Below are positions 41,471 through 49,550 of a DNA stretch of 64,000 nt, in pieces. Position numbers and translations under genes: made by a program. The number at the start of each line of letters is the position of its first letter. Positions within the stretch are counted from its first letter, which is position 1. Under the pieces are notes generated by a model. The model searched no databases. It worked only from the letters and a program-made list of their open reading frames with translations, and was not told the DNA's origin. This DNA comes from a virus, in the IMG/VR virus record IMGVR_UViG_3300040801_003310, positions 1 through 64,000 of that record; one strand, written 5' to 3'.

Positions 41471-42028
41471 TCAAAGAATGCCGGCCTGCGACCTTATAAT
41501 ATCTAACTCTGGGTCTTTGTCAAGACGTTTGGATTTTACTGGAATTCCTGCTGCTATGCGCATCTCGTTCATCGAAGCATCGGTTTTTTCTTCATGACGT
41601 CGCCATTCTCTTGGCGACAATATCAATACATTCGATAATGTATCTTCATCAAATTTAAATTCATGATCTTTAAATGTGATCGTCCAATCGTCAACGGAAT
41701 GCTCGGTGAGGGTTTCTAAATCATCCAGCAATTCTTTGATTTGTCGAACAGCTCTGGTCCGACGTTGAATTTCTAAATATACCAAATATCGGTTTGGTTT
41801 TATTTCACCAGGACTACGATCTGCATCTAGTACAAAATCATACCCTTTTTCGAACCAATTAATTAAATCATCAGCTACCTTATCTGATCGAACATAAAAA
41901 CTTATGACCATAATATCATCGTCATCGCCCATCTTCGAAACAAACTCATCAATATGCAAGGTTGGTTTGATAAGGCCAACCATGTCTTTATATTGTAGTC
42001 CCTCGTTAAGCAAATGGTTGTTCGGCAT
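41471..42028 (-). CDS. Phage protein with possible capsid leader MPNNHLLNE, 185 aa
   Basis: The ATG at 42028 has AGGA upstream and gives MPNNHLLNE followed by G, resembling the L-x-E/G cleavage rule of the T4 prohead protease. The body is alpha/beta (HIDEFVSKMGDDDDIMVISF, NRYLVYLEIQRRTRAVRQIK). Its end RLDKDPELDIIRSQAGIL may be an assembly tail. It overlaps its neighbour by 23 bases. The function is unknown. Confidence 0.65.
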   Translation of the reverse strand: MPNNHLLNEGLQYKDMVGLIKPTLHIDEFVSKMGDDDDIMVISFYVRSDKVADDLINWFEKGYDFVLDADRSPGEIKPNRYLVYLEIQRRTRAVRQIKELLDDLETLTEHSVDDWTITFKDHEFKFDEDTLSNVLILSPREWRRHEEKTDASMNEMRIAAGIPVKSKRLDKDPELDIIRSQAGIL

Positions 42029-42596
42029 TGTCTTCGTCCTGAGTTTCAATTTCGTCAGCAAGTTCTTCGTCTGTATCATCATATGCTGATGCTTGGTCTA
42101 AGTCTTGCTCGTATGCTAAATCTAAGTCTTCAAGGTCAATATTCTGATCTTCAAGTTCTATCGAACCTTCACGAATATCGGAGATTAAATCTTTCGGCAT
42201 AACAATTTCAACTAGCCATATATCTTTATCGATTAACTTGGGTTTTTTTGTTCCGCCAATGAAGTCGTCGTAATCTTGTACTTTGGTTGGCACCTTCATT
42301 TTTGTTTTCTTATAGCTAACTTTACAATCAAACGGTAATAAACGTTTCGCGCCGCGGGGATCTGGCATTAGTTCCAATGGCCACATAAATGTACAAGCTA
42401 CCGAATACCTGGATATTTCGGGCCCTTCTATTAATTCCCCTAATATCCAATTCTGGAAGGCGTATATATCAAGCTCATCGATCACTCTTTCGAAATCTAG
42501 TAATGTCGCCATAGAGCCATCGCTCATATAGAGATTCTTAATAGTTTCTGCTACACGCCAATAATCCGATGGGCCTTTAAATAAATCTTGATTCAT
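42006..42596 (-). CDS. Conserved structural-type protein, 196 aa
   Basis: The ATG at 42596 gives MNQDLFKGPSDYWRVAETIK. The longer frame starts upstream of the late promoter. Core FERVIDELDIYAFQNWILGE, FMWPLELMPDPRGAKRLLPF and DKDIWLVEIVMPKDLISDI, followed by a very acidic tail. I recall such genes in marine T4-like phages, in structural neighbourhoods. CATAAATA lies 5 bases upstream of the ATG. Confidence 0.65.
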   Translation of the reverse strand: MNQDLFKGPSDYWRVAETIKNLYMSDGSMATLLDFERVIDELDIYAFQNWILGELIEGPEISRYSVACTFMWPLELMPDPRGAKRLLPFDCKVSYKKTKMKVPTKVQDYDDFIGGTKKPKLIDKDIWLVEIVMPKDLISDIREGSIELEDQNIDLEDLDLAYEQDLDQASAYDDTDEELADEIETQDEDNAEQPFA

Positions 42597-42601
42597 GCAA
42601 T

Positions 42602-42609
42602 TATTTATG
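42602..42609 (-). promoter_or_regulatory. T4-like late promoter, leaderless configuration
   Basis: Minus strand CATAAATA, then ATTGC, then the ATG at 42596. No Shine-Dalgarno is visible between or close upstream. Confidence 0.65.
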
Positions 42610-42735
42610 ACGTTATCATTTTTGATTGCGTAAGAAGTTAGCCAGATATTTAGTTTAAAAATAGCCAAAAATCAATACACACAATAGTCCTATGCCAAAA
42701 TGCCTTAAATAAAATTAGTTAAGGAGACTAATACT

Positions 42736-43452
42736 TTGGCAAAACAAAACAGAAAACGTAATACGCAACAAAACAACAGCATCAATTTTAACGAAGCTGT
42801 AAAAACGAAACTACGTGAGACAGTTTTAATACCAAAAACGAGAAATCAAGAAAGGTACATAGTAAGTTTGTTAGACGACGATAAAGATATTGTTATAGCA
42901 TATGGCCCTGCAGGAACAGGAAAAACATACCTAGCAATGCAGGCAGCAATTAAAAGTTTACGACAAGGAAAATGCGAAAGAATTGTATTAACTAGACCCG
43001 CAGTGGGAGTGGAAGACGAAAAGCACGGGTTTTTACCAGGCACATTAGAAGAAAAAATGGCGCCATGGACTCGACCGCTATTAGACGTTCTAAGAGAATA
43101 TTACACACCACCTGAAATTCAGAAAATGCTAGAAAACCAAATAGTTGAAATTTCACCCCTAGCGTTTATGCGTGGGCGTACATTTAAAGATGCATGGATC
43201 ATCGGTGATGAAATGCAAAATGCTACGCCAGGTCAAATGAAAATGCTTTTAACTCGCATTGGTGAAGGAAGTAAAATTGTTGTTACAGGAGACGTCGAGC
43301 AAACCGATAAAAAGAAAGCTGATAATGGCCTACTTGATCTATGCGGAAGACTCCAAGAATGCATACCTAATGCATTCTCTCTATGTAATTTAGATATTAA
43401 AGATATACAGCGACACCCTACCATTGAAACAGTTTTAAAAATATATGCCTAA
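42736..43452 (+). CDS. phoH: PhoH-like ATPase
   Basis: One of only two plus-strand genes. 238 residues. Walker A is AYGPAGTGKTYLAM, Walker B is AWIIGDEMQNA, and sensor-like VVTGDVEQTD follows; all are PhoH hallmarks. PhoH genes are very common in marine phages. A link to phosphate stress is often assumed but not proven, and an RNA-helicase-type role is also discussed. The start is TTG at 42736, supported by AAGGAGAC 8 bases upstream. Confidence 0.93.
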   Translation: MAKQNRKRNTQQNNSINFNEAVKTKLRETVLIPKTRNQERYIVSLLDDDKDIVIAYGPAGTGKTYLAMQAAIKSLRQGKCERIVLTRPAVGVEDEKHGFLPGTLEEKMAPWTRPLLDVLREYYTPPEIQKMLENQIVEISPLAFMRGRTFKDAWIIGDEMQNATPGQMKMLLTRIGEGSKIVVTGDVEQTDKKKADNGLLDLCGRLQECIPNAFSLCNLDIKDIQRHPTIETVLKIYA

Positions 43453-43456
43453 GGAT

Positions 43457-43491
43457 AATGGGTTTGGTTCGTTAAATAAACCAAACCCATT
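43457..43491. terminator. Bidirectional terminator between phoH and the symporter
   Basis: Thirteen-base perfect inverted repeat AATGGGTTTGGTT ... AACCAAACCCATT with a 9-base loop, lying between two converging genes. T tracts are short, so efficiency is uncertain, but its position is right for both transcripts. Confidence 0.7.
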
Positions 43492-43497
43492 ACTACT

Positions 43498-44937
43498 TTA
43501 CACCCGGTCTCTAAGGCTAATAAGATAGCTCATGATTCCGCTGCCGAGTATTGCAAACAAAGTTCCTGCAATAGTCAAAGTATTTCCACCATCGAAAAAC
43601 TTTCCGTATAGATAGATAGGAAATCCAATTGAATAAGCTAAAACAATACCCCAAAATATTCCTCGTTCGGTGATAATTTTTGGATTCATTAAATGCAACA
43701 TCGTTGGCAACCAAATAGTTGCCCGCATAATACCATAGAATAAAAAGATTGTTAATATTGTCATTCCTGGCCAATTCGCTATAATAAGGGCCAAGACAAT
43801 CATTACGAGCATTCCGGACCGTCCCCAAAACACCTCAGATTTGCTACTCTTAATCTTATTACGAACATCATGACCAAAGAGTGAAGCTGATGACGAAAGA
43901 TGGCTGTCAAGGACTGACACCAATCCAGCGAACAATATAAAAACGAATAAAATTAATGTCCAGCTAGGCAAATTTGCGCCAAGCGTAATAACAGTAGTCA
44001 TTCCTACCGACTCGGGCGAAATATCTAATCCTTGACCAGCAGCAATAAATCCAAGCAAGCCGACAGAAACTGGAACAACAACAAACACCAATGCACTACC
44101 AGTAAATGCTGTTATAATTTTATCTTTCTTAATAGCAAACGCTCGTTGATAGAAACTATTATCTCCCCAAAATGCACCAAGATGCCCTAGCGCCATTGAA
44201 AAACCAACTCCTAAAAAGAAATTTATAACAAATTCATTACCAAATAAAGAATCGCCTAATCCAGTAACGCCACCGAGTCCTGCTTGCAAAACATCAATTC
44301 CACCTGCATTAGAAATAACCCACGGTATAAAAATTGCCAATCCGGTCCAGAGAACAAAGATTTTAAAAATTTCTGTAACTACTGACGCTTTTAATCCATT
44401 TTGTATTACATATAGTAACGCAATACCAGATAATACAATTGTAGAAAAATGATAGTTTATTCCTGTTATTGTTTCGATTGTTTTTGCGCCCGCTAACGCA
44501 TTTAATGCAAACGCGCATGTGGCTAATACCCAAACTTCAAGTAAAAATATGTTTTGTACTCTTCCACTAAATTTTTCTTTCATGTATCCTGAGATGGTAA
44601 ACCCATCTGGTAAGTTATGTCTAATCTTCTTAGCGAAAATTCCAAATAGTACCATTGTTAGAGTATTTCCAACAGTGAACCAAAATAGACCAGCCAGTCC
44701 GCTTTGAAATGCCATCTGCGCAGATATGAAGATAGCCGGGGCCCAAGTCCAGGCTGCGCCGATGCTTAGTGCTCCTGCAAAGCCGCCGAGCTCTCGCCGA
44801 GCAACCAGGAAACTATTTTTATTTGCAGAGTAACCTTTTGCAAAATACCTAGTTAACCCAAGCACCATTAAAAAATATACAAATAATATTCCCCATCCGA
44901 CCCATTGCTCAAAAATCGGAAACCCGTTTATATTCAT
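43498..44937 (-). CDS. Sodium:solute symporter (SSS family)
   Basis: 479 residues with about 13 predicted membrane segments, full length for the family. Family features include FLVARRELGGFAGALSIGAA in TM2, then FWFTVGNTLTMVLFGIFAKK, and FAGLVSVLDSHLSSSASLFG in TM8, where paired Ser/Thr normally bind sodium. Relatives import proline, pantothenate, urea or sugars with Na+; the substrate cannot be read here. It has an AAGGA site and overlaps the HAD gene by 4 bases. Base use is like that of its phage neighbours, so it is resident rather than contamination. Confidence 0.92.
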   Translation of the reverse strand: MNINGFPIFEQWVGWGILFVYFLMVLGLTRYFAKGYSANKNSFLVARRELGGFAGALSIGAAWTWAPAIFISAQMAFQSGLAGLFWFTVGNTLTMVLFGIFAKKIRHNLPDGFTISGYMKEKFSGRVQNIFLLEVWVLATCAFALNALAGAKTIETITGINYHFSTIVLSGIALLYVIQNGLKASVVTEIFKIFVLWTGLAIFIPWVISNAGGIDVLQAGLGGVTGLGDSLFGNEFVINFFLGVGFSMALGHLGAFWGDNSFYQRAFAIKKDKIITAFTGSALVFVVVPVSVGLLGFIAAGQGLDISPESVGMTTVITLGANLPSWTLILFVFILFAGLVSVLDSHLSSSASLFGHDVRNKIKSSKSEVFWGRSGMLVMIVLALIIANWPGMTILTIFLFYGIMRATIWLPTMLHLMNPKIITERGIFWGIVLAYSIGFPIYLYGKFFDGGNTLTIAGTLFAILGSGIMSYLISLRDRV

Positions 44938-45536
44938 AGTTCTATTCCTTTTTTTATAATTTCGTAGATCTCTGCCCAGTTTTTAACTCGTGGTATTTCT
45001 GGATGATCAAAATGCATAGTGTAACCATGCTCCATTAGAATTGGTTTTAACCCTAATTCTAATCCGTCGGTAGCATTGGTTATACTATCTTCCAGCCAGT
45101 ATAGCCCGGTTCCTTCAAACTTGGTAAGATACTCTTTTTTTGGAGATCCAATTGACAAACACTCTACGTGATCGAATATTCCTGGTCCGAATACTTTATC
45201 TAAGTTCATTCTTCTAAGTTTACCGGCATGAGGATCTGAACTCATACTAGTAACAGCATGGAAAGTATATCCATGCTCTCTACTTAACTTACGAACATAC
45301 TCGTGAGCATCCCTTAAAGCTGGAATAAACCCAATGGCTGCCGACTCGTTAAATTGCTCAACAAACGACATTGCATGTTCATCTGTAATGCCATATTGTT
45401 TTGCTAAACTCCAGAACAAGCCAGGGTCAACTACAGCGGGAGTATGCCCTTTAGAATCCATCCATATATGGAAGGCATATTCCCAGTTTAGAAGTACGCC
45501 ATCAACATCCGTCAGTATTAACTTTTTCGAGCTCAC
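44934..45536 (-). CDS. HAD-superfamily phosphatase, 200 aa
   Basis: LTDVDGVLLNWEYAF supplies HAD motif I (D-x-D-G). HAVTSMSSDPHAGKL is in the motif II position (T/S), and YWLEDSITNATDGLELGLK holds the motif III/IV acids (E-D-S). The substrate is unknown; nucleotidase activity is a common HAD role. The start is GTG with GAGG upstream. It is coupled to the symporter by an ATGA overlap. Confidence 0.82.
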   Translation of the reverse strand: MSSKKLILTDVDGVLLNWEYAFHIWMDSKGHTPAVVDPGLFWSLAKQYGITDEHAMSFVEQFNESAAIGFIPALRDAHEYVRKLSREHGYTFHAVTSMSSDPHAGKLRRMNLDKVFGPGIFDHVECLSIGSPKKEYLTKFEGTGLYWLEDSITNATDGLELGLKPILMEHGYTMHFDHPEIPRVKNWAEIYEIIKKGIEL

Positions 45537-45801
45537 TGGTAACCTCGTCTAGCAATGCATACCCTGCTTCGAGAGTCTCAATAACTTTCCTATAATTCTG
45601 TTTATAAAAATTGCTAACTCGATCAAAATCCCTAGGGCCTGCCGCTAGGTCCGCCCGAAGCTTAACTATTTTTCTTTCTTTATAATCTAAAATAACCATG
45701 GCTCGAGTCATATGCTTATCTTTAAGTCGGGGCTCGATCGTTATCTTTTCGTTATATTTGCCATCTGGCTGCTGAAGGTATTCTATTACTAGGTATCTCA
45801 T
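45502..45801 (-). CDS. Conserved small phage protein, 99 aa
   Basis: MRYLVIEYLQQPDGKYNEKI, then TRAMVILDYKERKIVKLRAD and FDRVSNFYKQNYRKVIETLE. It has an alpha/beta pattern and I recall it from pelagiphages. It takes the position behind gp44 where T4 has gp62, but it is only half the length and I do not see gp62 features. The function is unknown. Confidence 0.65.
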   Translation of the reverse strand: MRYLVIEYLQQPDGKYNEKITIEPRLKDKHMTRAMVILDYKERKIVKLRADLAAGPRDFDRVSNFYKQNYRKVIETLEAGYALLDEVTSELEKVNTDGC

Positions 45802-46736
45802 TAATCGTTTCCTTGTTTTGCTATTGTGATAAGTTTAACTAGTGTTGCACTTAAATTTATTTCAGGATCAGCAACAAACGAATGGTTAACCAACCCGTCT
45901 CGAATTGCTAGAATTGCTGCATCTTGCTGTTCTTCTGTTTTGCCCCAAAGAGACAAATTATCATACATCCAACGATATAGTCCTTCCATGTCTTCAGCCC
46001 TGACACTCGAGCAAAGCAATTCTCTCCCTTTAGTATACTTGCCTGTTTTAAATAATTCAACCACTTCTATCTTTGAATCAATTGAACTGCCTTCGTCGCC
46101 GTGCGGTTTAACTAATGTTCCACTGGTAGAATTCATTTGTACCAAATTCAAGCATTTTCTTAAATCTGGATAAGTTGCCTTTACATATGTATCGAGTGTT
46201 TCTATTTCAAATTCAATATCTTCATACAATAAAACCTGGGCTACTCGAGCAGTAAACTCAACTTGATCTAGTCTGTCAATATGAAAACCTTGACATCTTG
46301 AATGCAATGCAGGAATAATGCGATTTGGGTAATTACATGTTAATATAAACCTAGCCGATGCATGATATGTTTCCATTACTCCGCGAAGTGCAGCCTGTCC
46401 GTTAGGGCTAATATAATCGGCCTCATCTAACAATACCACTTTAAAGTCACCAAATGGCATTGTTTGTACGAATCCAGTAATTTTATCCCGGATGGTATCA
46501 ACACTATTCTCGCGAGAAGCGTTAATCTCTAGTACATCGTACTCGTCTATACCAACTTCATTGATTAGAATTTTTGCTAGTGTAGTTTTACCGGTGCCGG
46601 CTGCACCCGAGAATAACAAATGCGGAATTGCCTTTTCTTTAATCCAGGCTTGTATTTGTTTCTTTTGTTCTTCGTCACGAAAAACATACCCATCAATGGT
46701 ATTAGGACGATATGACTCAACCCATAACTCTCTCAT
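45801..46736 (-). CDS. 44: Clamp loader large subunit (gp44, AAA+)
   Basis: Loads the sliding clamp at primer ends using ATP. 311 residues (T4 gp44: 319). RPNTIDGYVFRDEEQKKQIQ, Walker A GAAGTGKTTLAK, Walker B VVLLDEADYIS, sensor 1 ILTCNYPNRIIPAL and the arginine-finger region SRCQGFHIDRL are all present. It is downstream of the zinc-finger gene and the promoter at 46991-47019. The small subunit gp62 is not recognised in the window. Confidence 0.94.
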   Translation of the reverse strand: MRELWVESYRPNTIDGYVFRDEEQKKQIQAWIKEKAIPHLLFSGAAGTGKTTLAKILINEVGIDEYDVLEINASRENSVDTIRDKITGFVQTMPFGDFKVVLLDEADYISPNGQAALRGVMETYHASARFILTCNYPNRIIPALHSRCQGFHIDRLDQVEFTARVAQVLLYEDIEFEIETLDTYVKATYPDLRKCLNLVQMNSTSGTLVKPHGDEGSSIDSKIEVVELFKTGKYTKGRELLCSSVRAEDMEGLYRWMYDNLSLWGKTEEQQDAAILAIRDGLVNHSFVADPEINLSATLVKLITIAKQGND

Positions 46737-46972
46737 TTTTTCCCCTGAAGTTTATTAAACACCAATTCTTTCATAATAGGATTTTCGTATGGCTCACGAG
46801 TCACTTCTGTTGTAACTTTAAGTCGACCGGCGCCTCGACATATTAGACAAACGGTGTGATGATATTCATACTCGCCAACGTGATAGTCGACAAGTTCTTG
46901 TCTAGTGTTTGATCCAGTACCTTTGCACTCGGTACAAAGAATAATTTCTACAGTTTTGGTCTTGTTGGCCAT
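46733..46972 (-). CDS. DnaJ-type zinc-finger protein, 79 aa
   Basis: IILCTECKGTGSNTR and VCLICRGAGRLKV are two C-x-x-C-x-G-x-G knuckles, the pattern of the DnaJ zinc domain. The protein lacks a J domain. It may complement the zinc-less DnaJ at 39979, or be an independent small regulator. It is the first gene after the promoter at 46991-47019 and overlaps gp44 by 4 bases. Confidence 0.75.
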   Translation of the reverse strand: MANKTKTVEIILCTECKGTGSNTRQELVDYHVGEYEYHHTVCLICRGAGRLKVTTEVTREPYENPIMKELVFNKLQGKK

Positions 46973-46984
46973 TAAAAACCTCTT

Positions 46985-47019
46985 GATGTTATTTTATAAT
47001 AACAACGCCAAGAGGTCAA
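46985..47019 (-). promoter_or_regulatory. Sigma70-like promoter inside a dyad
   Basis: Minus strand TTGACC (47014-47019), 17 bases, TAAAAT (46991-46996). The region is an imperfect palindrome: CCTCTTG ... CAAGAGG outside, and TGTTATT/AATAACA inside. The -10 lies within it, which is suggestive of an operator. It drives the zinc-finger protein and clamp loader. Confidence 0.7.
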
Positions 47020-47028
47020 TTTATTTGA

Positions 47029-47304
47029 TTACTTCATTAAGTAGGCAGTGCCAAAAATTATTGCAAGTACAAGAAAAGAAACAGCTAATGGTACCCAATC
47101 AATACTAACCGGGCCGTGATCTTCTTCTAGATCCAACTCCTTGCTTTTTTCTTGTTCTCTAATATAATCTTGATACGCAATAACTTCGGTAATTAAGATA
47201 TTCTTTTTCTTGCGGAGATCTACTTCTAAGTCCCATGTCTCTTTAGCAAATTCTGCAATTTGCGATTTGGTCATTTGTGCTAATTCTTCTCTAGTCTTAT
47301 ACAT
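47029..47304 (-). CDS. C-tail-anchored membrane protein, 91 aa
   Basis: The start I favour is ATG 47304 (MYKTREELAQMTKSQIAEFA), two bases after the GroES-like stop. Upstream ATGs lie inside that gene. A coiled-coil helix (EVDLRKKKNILITEVIAYQD) precedes one C-terminal membrane segment (WVPLAVSFLVLAIIFGTAYL). The function is unknown. Confidence 0.6.
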   Translation of the reverse strand: MYKTREELAQMTKSQIAEFAKETWDLEVDLRKKKNILITEVIAYQDYIREQEKSKELDLEEDHGPVSIDWVPLAVSFLVLAIIFGTAYLMK

Positions 47305-47305
47305 T

Positions 47306-47722
47306 TCAATCTCTCTGCGTTCCATCATTATGAAGTGACCCGTCGATAATACGTCTATCGGATTGTCCAACAACTGCTGTTGACCATGTTTCATCAACTT
47401 GAGGTTCATTACTTACTAACAAAATATCATTGTTATCAATCATTCGCAATACAACATCTTCGCCGTTGACATCCATTGTGACGCCACGAGTCCATCGTCC
47501 ATGTGCCACTAAGACATACTCTCCTACTGCTACATCATGTTGCTCTGGGCCTACAGCAAATACTCTTCCCCAACGTGGGCGAATACCTGTTGATTTTGTA
47601 TCATCACTAGGAATTATAATTCCGCCGGACGAAAGCCTTTCACTAAATTCCATATCTGCAACCAGAATACGATCTCTTAGCGGACGAATATGCTTAGCAT
47701 GATATTTTGTTATTGATGCCAT
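47306..47722 (-). CDS. GroES-like co-chaperonin (gp31-type)
   Basis: MASITKYHAKHIRPLRDRIL starts the Cpn10 fold. FSERLSSGGIIIPSDDTKST is the mobile-loop region with I-I-I-P, expected to dock on GroEL. GRVFAVGPEQHDVAVGEYVL matches G-x-V-x-A-V-G-x-G, followed by VNGEDVVLRMIDNNDIL. At 138 residues it is longer than GroES (97), as is T4 gp31 (111). The ATG at 47722 has AAAGG upstream. It probably helps fold the phage capsid protein via host GroEL. Confidence 0.88.
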   Translation of the reverse strand: MASITKYHAKHIRPLRDRILVADMEFSERLSSGGIIIPSDDTKSTGIRPRWGRVFAVGPEQHDVAVGEYVLVAHGRWTRGVTMDVNGEDVVLRMIDNNDILLVSNEPQVDETWSTAVVGQSDRRIIDGSLHNDGTQRD

Positions 47723-47732
47723 TATTTTACCT

Positions 47733-48335
47733 TTAAATCTTCTTAACGCCGTCGACCCCACGAGCTTCTTCTCTTGGAGTTTTTAGTGGTTCTTGTTTAA
47801 CCTCTCTGGCCTTAGCAATTGCTGCTGCTAACCCTTTTGGTTTTGATACCTCATCAATTACTTTTTCGAGCAACTCGTTTGACACTTCATCAACTGGTGT
47901 TGGTACCACTGGTTGTGGTGATGCAATTTCTGGTTGTGGCTTGACAACAGGCGGTGTAGGTGGTAGTGTTTTAGCAACAGGTTTTGGCATTGGTGCTGCT
48001 GGTTTTGGTTGCACCACTGGTTGGCTAACTTCAACTACCGGCTGCTTTTGTTCGGTTTCAACATACTGACTTTCGATATACTTTCTTGCGATATTCTTGG
48101 CAGCTTTAATAGAGTTCATAACCGGCGCATCCTGAACCAAATTTTCAATTTGGCGGCGACCGCCTTTGGACGGTCTTCTGGTATTTGTTGCAACCGTTTC
48201 GTTTAGTTGATTTTCTTTGCGATTTTTGCCCTTTGCTAAATTGCCAACAGGTTGCGTTTTTTCATTTCGTAATACAAGCTCATCCATATTCAATGGTTTG
48301 CCTTGTAGTGTCTTTACTATGTTCTTTTTGGACAT
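47733..48335 (-). CDS. Proline-rich conserved phage protein, 200 aa
   Basis: The N-terminus MSKKNIVKTLQGKPLNMDEL, then QPVGNLAKGKNRKENQLNET, is conserved among T4-like marine phages as I recall. The middle is a Pro/Val/Lys repeat-like linker (PKPVAKTLPPTPPVVKPQPE). The C-terminal helix is LLEKVIDEVSKPKGLAAAIA. It may be an assembly or linker protein. An AGGAGC site precedes it, with a late-promoter-like motif upstream. Confidence 0.65.
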   Translation of the reverse strand: MSKKNIVKTLQGKPLNMDELVLRNEKTQPVGNLAKGKNRKENQLNETVATNTRRPSKGGRRQIENLVQDAPVMNSIKAAKNIARKYIESQYVETEQKQPVVEVSQPVVQPKPAAPMPKPVAKTLPPTPPVVKPQPEIASPQPVVPTPVDEVSNELLEKVIDEVSKPKGLAAAIAKAREVKQEPLKTPREEARGVDGVKKI

Positions 48336-48358
48336 TTACTTGCTCCTAGTAATATGCG

Positions 48359-48366
48359 TATTTATT
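48359..48366 (-). promoter_or_regulatory. Late-promoter-like motif
   Basis: Minus strand AATAAATA, 23 bases before the ATG at 48335, with a normal AGGAG site in between. First base deviates from the T4 consensus. Confidence 0.5.
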
Positions 48367-48880
48367 ATCGTAGGAACTCACCAGGATCCAAATCATAATA
48401 TATCGAGTTAATTCTATGTACTTTCATTTTATACAATATGAAGCTAGCTACCGAACTGCCTCGGCCAACACCCCAGACAATATTATTCAATTCCATTAAA
48501 TCAACCAAATACTTTAAATATCTGAGCAAATCAAATAACCCACGCTCTTGGTACATTAGCAGCTCACGACCGCAGCGTTGCAACTCAACTTCGTTTTCGC
48601 ATAGGTCTAATATATACTTTGCAATATCTAATTCTTTATACTCGTCTGGCATCCACCAATCAGTCTGACAAATTCGGTCAAATTCTTCTACACTCAACCC
48701 GTTGTCAACATATGATACTAGTGCGTTGTATCCAACTAGTAGATTTGTCCTAGACAAATCATGCATCGGATTCTCAATCAAAAACGGTCCTGGCTTTTCT
48801 ACTGAGTCTGGAAGTTTATTTAAAACATCAAAAACTTCTTCTTCAGTAAAAACGTGTTGCCCGTAACGATCAATCTTCAT
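48365..48880 (-). CDS. DNA polymerase III alpha-like fragment, 171 aa
   Basis: Starts MKIDRYGQHVFTEEEVFDVL at ATG 48880. The C-terminal part VWGVGRGSSVASFILYKMKV and INSIYYDLDPGEFLR matches the palm entry of bacterial Pol III alpha (G-P-G-R-G-S ... Y-x-L-x-I-x-x-x-D-P-x-x-x-D-L-x-x-E-R-F-L). The protein ends just where the catalytic aspartates (D-x-D) should follow, so it cannot polymerise. Similar short genes occur in T4-like cyanophages. Its role is unknown. Confidence 0.75.
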   Translation of the reverse strand: MKIDRYGQHVFTEEEVFDVLNKLPDSVEKPGPFLIENPMHDLSRTNLLVGYNALVSYVDNGLSVEEFDRICQTDWWMPDEYKELDIAKYILDLCENEVELQRCGRELLMYQERGLFDLLRYLKYLVDLMELNNIVWGVGRGSSVASFILYKMKVHRINSIYYDLDPGEFLR

Positions 48881-49550
48881 CTTTGTTTTTATTTCGTCTT
48901 GTTTTGAAATGAACGATGTTACTTTTGCCGTCCGCTGGTGATGACGGGGTAGGATCAAATAGGCCGTCGACTTCATAATCCTCGTCAGCATCCCAATGCA
49001 AGTCCATATCTACCCAGTCGAGGTCGGGCACGAACTCTGATACTTCTTCTTCGGTTGTTAACGTAACAAACCTAGGAGCAGGATCATTCCACCAATATAT
49101 TACTTCATCAGATAATATACGTCCAATCTCAGTTTCTTCAAAATCGTCATCGTCCTGGTATGAATATACATACTCGATATGACGTCCGAGTTCCGATGAA
49201 ATTGAACTCGTTGTAATATAGAAAGTGTCCTCAATAACCGAATTAAGTTTTGCTGTTAGAACAAATTGTATAATTTGATCCACCGGACCAGGTTGTGGGA
49301 CTGTTAGTACCGGAATCCCTGCTTGCGCATATTTTAATATAACGTCAGTCTCATCTTCAACAACAAAAATTGAATTCGCTGCTATTTCATTGATTACATA
49401 GGACATCCGATCAAATGCAACATTGTGATCTATATCATTGTCGGTTGTTGGAAACAATTCCAATTTTAGTGTATAGCGGTTAAACTTTAACGATCCATTT
49501 AGATGGATACCAGATAAGAATTCAAAACTATATTTAATACTAGTGCTCAT
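48870..49550 (-). CDS. Hypothetical protein with acidic C-terminal half, 226 aa
   Basis: MSTSIKYSFEFLSGIHLNGS and NSIFVVEDETDVILKYAQAG give an alpha/beta start. DQIIQFVLTAKLNSVIEDTF follows, and then a strongly acidic, Trp-rich stretch (DLDWVDMDLHWDADEDYEVD) that might mimic DNA. No family is recognised. It overlaps the Pol III-like fragment by 11 bases. Confidence 0.6.
   Translation of the reverse strand: MSTSIKYSFEFLSGIHLNGSLKFNRYTLKLELFPTTDNDIDHNVAFDRMSYVINEIAANSIFVVEDETDVILKYAQAGIPVLTVPQPGPVDQIIQFVLTAKLNSVIEDTFYITTSSISSELGRHIEYVYSYQDDDDFEETEIGRILSDEVIYWWNDPAPRFVTLTTEEEVSEFVPDLDWVDMDLHWDADEDYEVDGLFDPTPSSPADGKSNIVHFKTRRNKNKDED

Noticed and set aside
41471-42082. The longer start for the 41471 gene (MMIQTKNLLTKLK...)
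   Set aside because: It would overlap the upstream gene by about 77 bases and lacks a ribosome site. The ATG at 42028 has AGGA and yields a leader-like N-terminus.
45502-45801. Clamp loader small subunit gp62
   Set aside because: The position behind gp44 fits, but it is only 99 residues against about 187 and shows no clear similarity.
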